From assembly GCA_944322285.1 (NCBI GenBank), contig CALUOR010000011.1, positions 1 through 64,000 of the forward strand: a stretch of DNA of 64,000 nt. Direction: 5' to 3'. Shown here piece by piece: positions 61,706 through 64,000 of the stretch. The DNA is from an uncultured Bacteroides sp. (GTDB lineage Bacteria > Bacteroidota > Bacteroidia > Bacteroidales > Bacteroidaceae). How positions within the stretch are numbered: position 1 is the stretch's first letter; each line of letters begins with the position of its first letter. The translations under genes and the position numbers were made by a program. The notes below the pieces were generated by a model that was not told the origin of the DNA, made no database searches, and saw only the letters and a list, made by a program, of their open reading frames with translations.

Positions 61706-64000
61706 ATGAAGGCAATATATACCTATATTACAATTTCCTTACTCTTGCTTTTCGCTTCTTGCAACGATCAAGAGTTTATATCTCATACTCCAGCTGATTT
61801 ACAGTCCGATGAGTATCGATTCACTGTATCCATTCCCACACCCATGGAAGCTAGTACACGGGCTATTGGTGATGAACTGACACAGGATTACGTAACAAGT
61901 TTGCCCATGAAGGTATTGGTGTTTGACGAAAACGGTTTCTTCTTCGCTTTTCAAGAAGCCAAAGCCGAAACATTTTCGCCAGACGAAAATGGAGGAGGAA
62001 AAGGAACTTACACTGTATCTCTTCCTAACTCAAACACCCGTTGCTTCCTGCATTTTGTCTTAGGCAATGTGGAATGGGGACAATACACCGCTTCCGACAG
62101 CGAAACCAGCATCTTCAGTCAACTCGAAACAAGCAATGATGTGTATTGGCAGCGAGTAGAGGTGGAAAATATATTGAAGGATGAGAATGGACAGATAACC
62201 TCTTTGCCTGAGACAATTAAGTTAGTGCGTAGCTATGCGCAAATATCTGTAACAACGTCTGAGGAAACACCTGTCAATTTTGAGCTGTTGGGCTTTACTA
62301 TCGTCAACGAGACTACGGCAAGTACCGTAGCTCCTTATACCGGCAATGAATCGGAGAATGCTCCGAATGGTGCTTTTGCTTCTTACGAGCTACCAAGTGG
62401 AGGAGATGTATATGAAGAGTTTACACGGTTAAATCCTGAGTTTGGTGGGAATAATGCCGGCGAGGTAAATGATGCTACACCCAATGATGAGGATTTTTCT
62501 CTTAATTCCCAATACGTATATGAGCGTAATCAAGACAACGCCCAACGGCCGGCTTATGTATTGTTAAAGGGGACTTTTGACGGAACTATCTGTTACTACA
62601 AACTTGATATTGTAACGACTGATGAGAATTGGGTAACATCGTATTTGAACTTATACCGTAATTTCCATTACACCATCACGATTAATCAAGTGACCAATGC
62701 AGGATATCCCACTATCGAACAAGCAATGAATGCGGTAGCATCGAATAATATAGGTGCGTCAGTAGAGGTGAGTGAAGTCAATAATATACAGGATGGCATA
62801 GACCAACTGTATGTAAGTACGATTGATACTTTGGTTGTTTCGTCTAAACCATTTACGATAAAATGCGAATTTACAACCAATGTAAGAGATGAAAATTTGA
62901 AAGAAATTGAGAATGATAGAATCGTGATTACCCCTATTGGTGGCATCAATTCAGAAGCGATTGAAAACTGGACTATGGAGAACGGCTGGGATGCTGAAAC
63001 CGGTACGCTGACTATCAACCCAATAGGTGACAATGATAGTGATTTGCCGGACTTGATAGAAGAACAAGTGTTCTATGTGGGTGTAAGAAATTCTGGTTTA
63101 TCCCGTCGCATTGTCGTGCGGGTGCGTAAGCCTTTCCAACTTATTGCGGATTGTGATGACTATGTAGAAAGTAAAATAAATGCCGGCCTTACTCTTGTCG
63201 TGCGCCTGCCGGAAAATATGCCAACCTCAGTTTTCCCATTGACGTTGAACATTGAGCCTACTAAGAAATCTCTTTATCCGGATGTAATAGCCAATCGCAT
63301 TCCGGTTGGTTCGGTAGGGAATTATTCATTCGATTATCAGACTACAGTAACTTACAATGACTATCGCCAGAATCCTATATTCTTTTTCCATTTCAAAACG
63401 AATAGGATGGATAGTGAAACCAGTATCAAAGTAGACAATGTGTATTTTCTTGATACGAGTAATGATCCCAATGTAGATGACGATAAGGATAATGTAGCCG
63501 AATTTAAAAATCTGCAATCAGGCCAAACTAAATATGATTTTGGGAATGTAACTTTGACAGATGGTTCATCGACAGGCACTCCGGATAGTCCTTTAATTTT
63601 TGAAGATTACAATACCAAAGGGAAGAAGGTTACGCTTACTTTCTCCTTGCCTTGTAGAAGTGAGGAACATCTGAATGCAGACCATCCGATAGAGATTTTT
63701 GCGGATTATTTCGATTTTGAAGGAGAAAATCAGCCTACATCGTCTACCGGAACATTTACGGTACGTGGTGATGGACAATGTATCTTCTATACGCCCAATG
63801 AAGATAATTTATCTGGAACACAAACAATTGAATTTACCATCAATCGGGATCTTGCCAGTGAAACCATACAGTTGTCTTCATTCGACCATAGTACGGTAAC
63901 GATTGATTATAGGACACCTTCATTAGTTGTAAATTTGGATTACAGATATGACAATAGGACAAACAATGTTCCTAACAATACAGAGATATCTATCTACCTT
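61706..64000 (+). CDS. accessory fimbrial lipoprotein, 3' end outside the window
   Basis: The frame opens at 61706 and runs 765 codons to the window edge without a stop. It has a lipobox (LLLLFASC, Cys19) and an EASTRAIG site (Arg52), followed by LPMKVLVFDENGFFFAFQEA. After an Mfa-like N-terminal ~330 residues, the protein continues with repeated beta-sandwich segments (VDNVYFLDTSND, GTFTVRGDGQCIFYTP), suggesting a long extended stalk or adhesin. An ATG two codons earlier (61700) is an alternative start. It is the fifth large subunit in a row. Confidence 0.78.
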   Translation, partial: MKAIYTYITISLLLLFASCNDQEFISHTPADLQSDEYRFTVSIPTPMEASTRAIGDELTQDYVTSLPMKVLVFDENGFFFAFQEAKAETFSPDENGGGKGTYTVSLPNSNTRCFLHFVLGNVEWGQYTASDSETSIFSQLETSNDVYWQRVEVENILKDENGQITSLPETIKLVRSYAQISVTTSEETPVNFELLGFTIVNETTASTVAPYTGNESENAPNGAFASYELPSGGDVYEEFTRLNPEFGGNNAGEVNDATPNDEDFSLNSQYVYERNQDNAQRPAYVLLKGTFDGTICYYKLDIVTTDENWVTSYLNLYRNFHYTITINQVTNAGYPTIEQAMNAVASNNIGASVEVSEVNNIQDGIDQLYVSTIDTLVVSSKPFTIKCEFTTNVRDENLKEIENDRIVITPIGGINSEAIENWTMENGWDAETGTLTINPIGDNDSDLPDLIEEQVFYVGVRNSGLSRRIVVRVRKPFQLIADCDDYVESKINAGLTLVVRLPENMPTSVFPLTLNIEPTKKSLYPDVIANRIPVGSVGNYSFDYQTTVTYNDYRQNPIFFFHFKTNRMDSETSIKVDNVYFLDTSNDPNVDDDKDNVAEFKNLQSGQTKYDFGNVTLTDGSSTGTPDSPLIFEDYNTKGKKVTLTFSLPCRSEEHLNADHPIEIFADYFDFEGENQPTSSTGTFTVRGDGQCIFYTPNEDNLSGTQTIEFTINRDLASETIQLSSFDHSTVTIDYRTPSLVVNLDYRYDNRTNNVPNNTEISIYL

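Overview
The window reads as chromosome from a gut member of the Bacteroidales, probably Bacteroides/Phocaeicola. Evidence: many starts are preceded by the Bacteroidetes -7 element TAnnTTTG, Shine-Dalgarno sequences are weak, lipoproteins are abundant, fimbriae are of the Mfa/FimA (type V) kind, and family markers are present (HU-like protein, DUF2027-Smr, DUF4827, DUF3575, DUF3868). The gene order LacI / aldo-keto reductase / lactonase / FucP-type permease / zinc dehydrogenase matches the L-galactose pathway described in Bacteroides vulgatus. I see no tRNA, rRNA, integrase, prophage or CRISPR array.

Layout. 1-12.5 kb is mostly housekeeping: a truncated HU-like gene, a small unknown gene, a TetR regulator, yaaA, a DUF2027-Smr protein, an AlbA/Schlafen-type ATPase, queA, a NUDIX hydrolase, a GlmM-like mutase, a DUF4827 lipoprotein, an NrnA-like phosphoesterase and an RsmF-like rRNA methyltransferase. 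12.5-19.2 kb (minus strand) is a heavy-metal RND efflux operon: His-rich protein, adaptor, pump, outer-membrane channel. 19.3-28.5 kb is a sugar locus: a LacI regulator divergent from AKR, lactonase, permease, dehydrogenase and GH97, followed by a secreted propeller-like hydrolase.

28.8-39.8 kb is a visibly AT-richer run of nine minus-strand genes that I consider the most unusual content. It holds an MltC-like lytic transglycosylase, a gingipain-family (C25) peptidase with an N-terminal zinc ribbon and no signal peptide, a large coiled-coil SPFH-like protein with zinc ribbons at both ends, a small cytoplasmic protein, a zinc-ribbon membrane protein with a Sel1-like end, a CsgG-like secreted protein, a secreted protein of unknown function and two LPP20-like envelope proteins. 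Start/stop overlaps point to one transcription unit joining a cytoplasmic protease/scaffold to an envelope assembly.

40-48.7 kb has GH20, a GH10-like (YngK/DigH type) hydrolase, ribosomal protein L31 type B, a secreted endonuclease/exonuclease/phosphatase-fold protein, class II aldolase and an orphan ATPase-DUF234 protein. 49.6-64 kb is a fimbrial operon: DUF3575, DUF3868, a small acidic protein, major fimbrillin, FimB/Mfa2-type anchor, and four large accessory lipoprotein subunits, the last running off the window.

The non-coding DNA is also remarkable. A family of ~150-300 bp palindromic elements shares constant ends (TAAATGGGAATTTAGCG and TAAATTATCATTTA) but carries different short-period cores; some are nested. 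Separate arrays have exact 22-bp periods, and a 23-bp array lies inside the RND pump gene, where it encodes an extra protein loop. All three junctions of the efflux operon carry such repeats.
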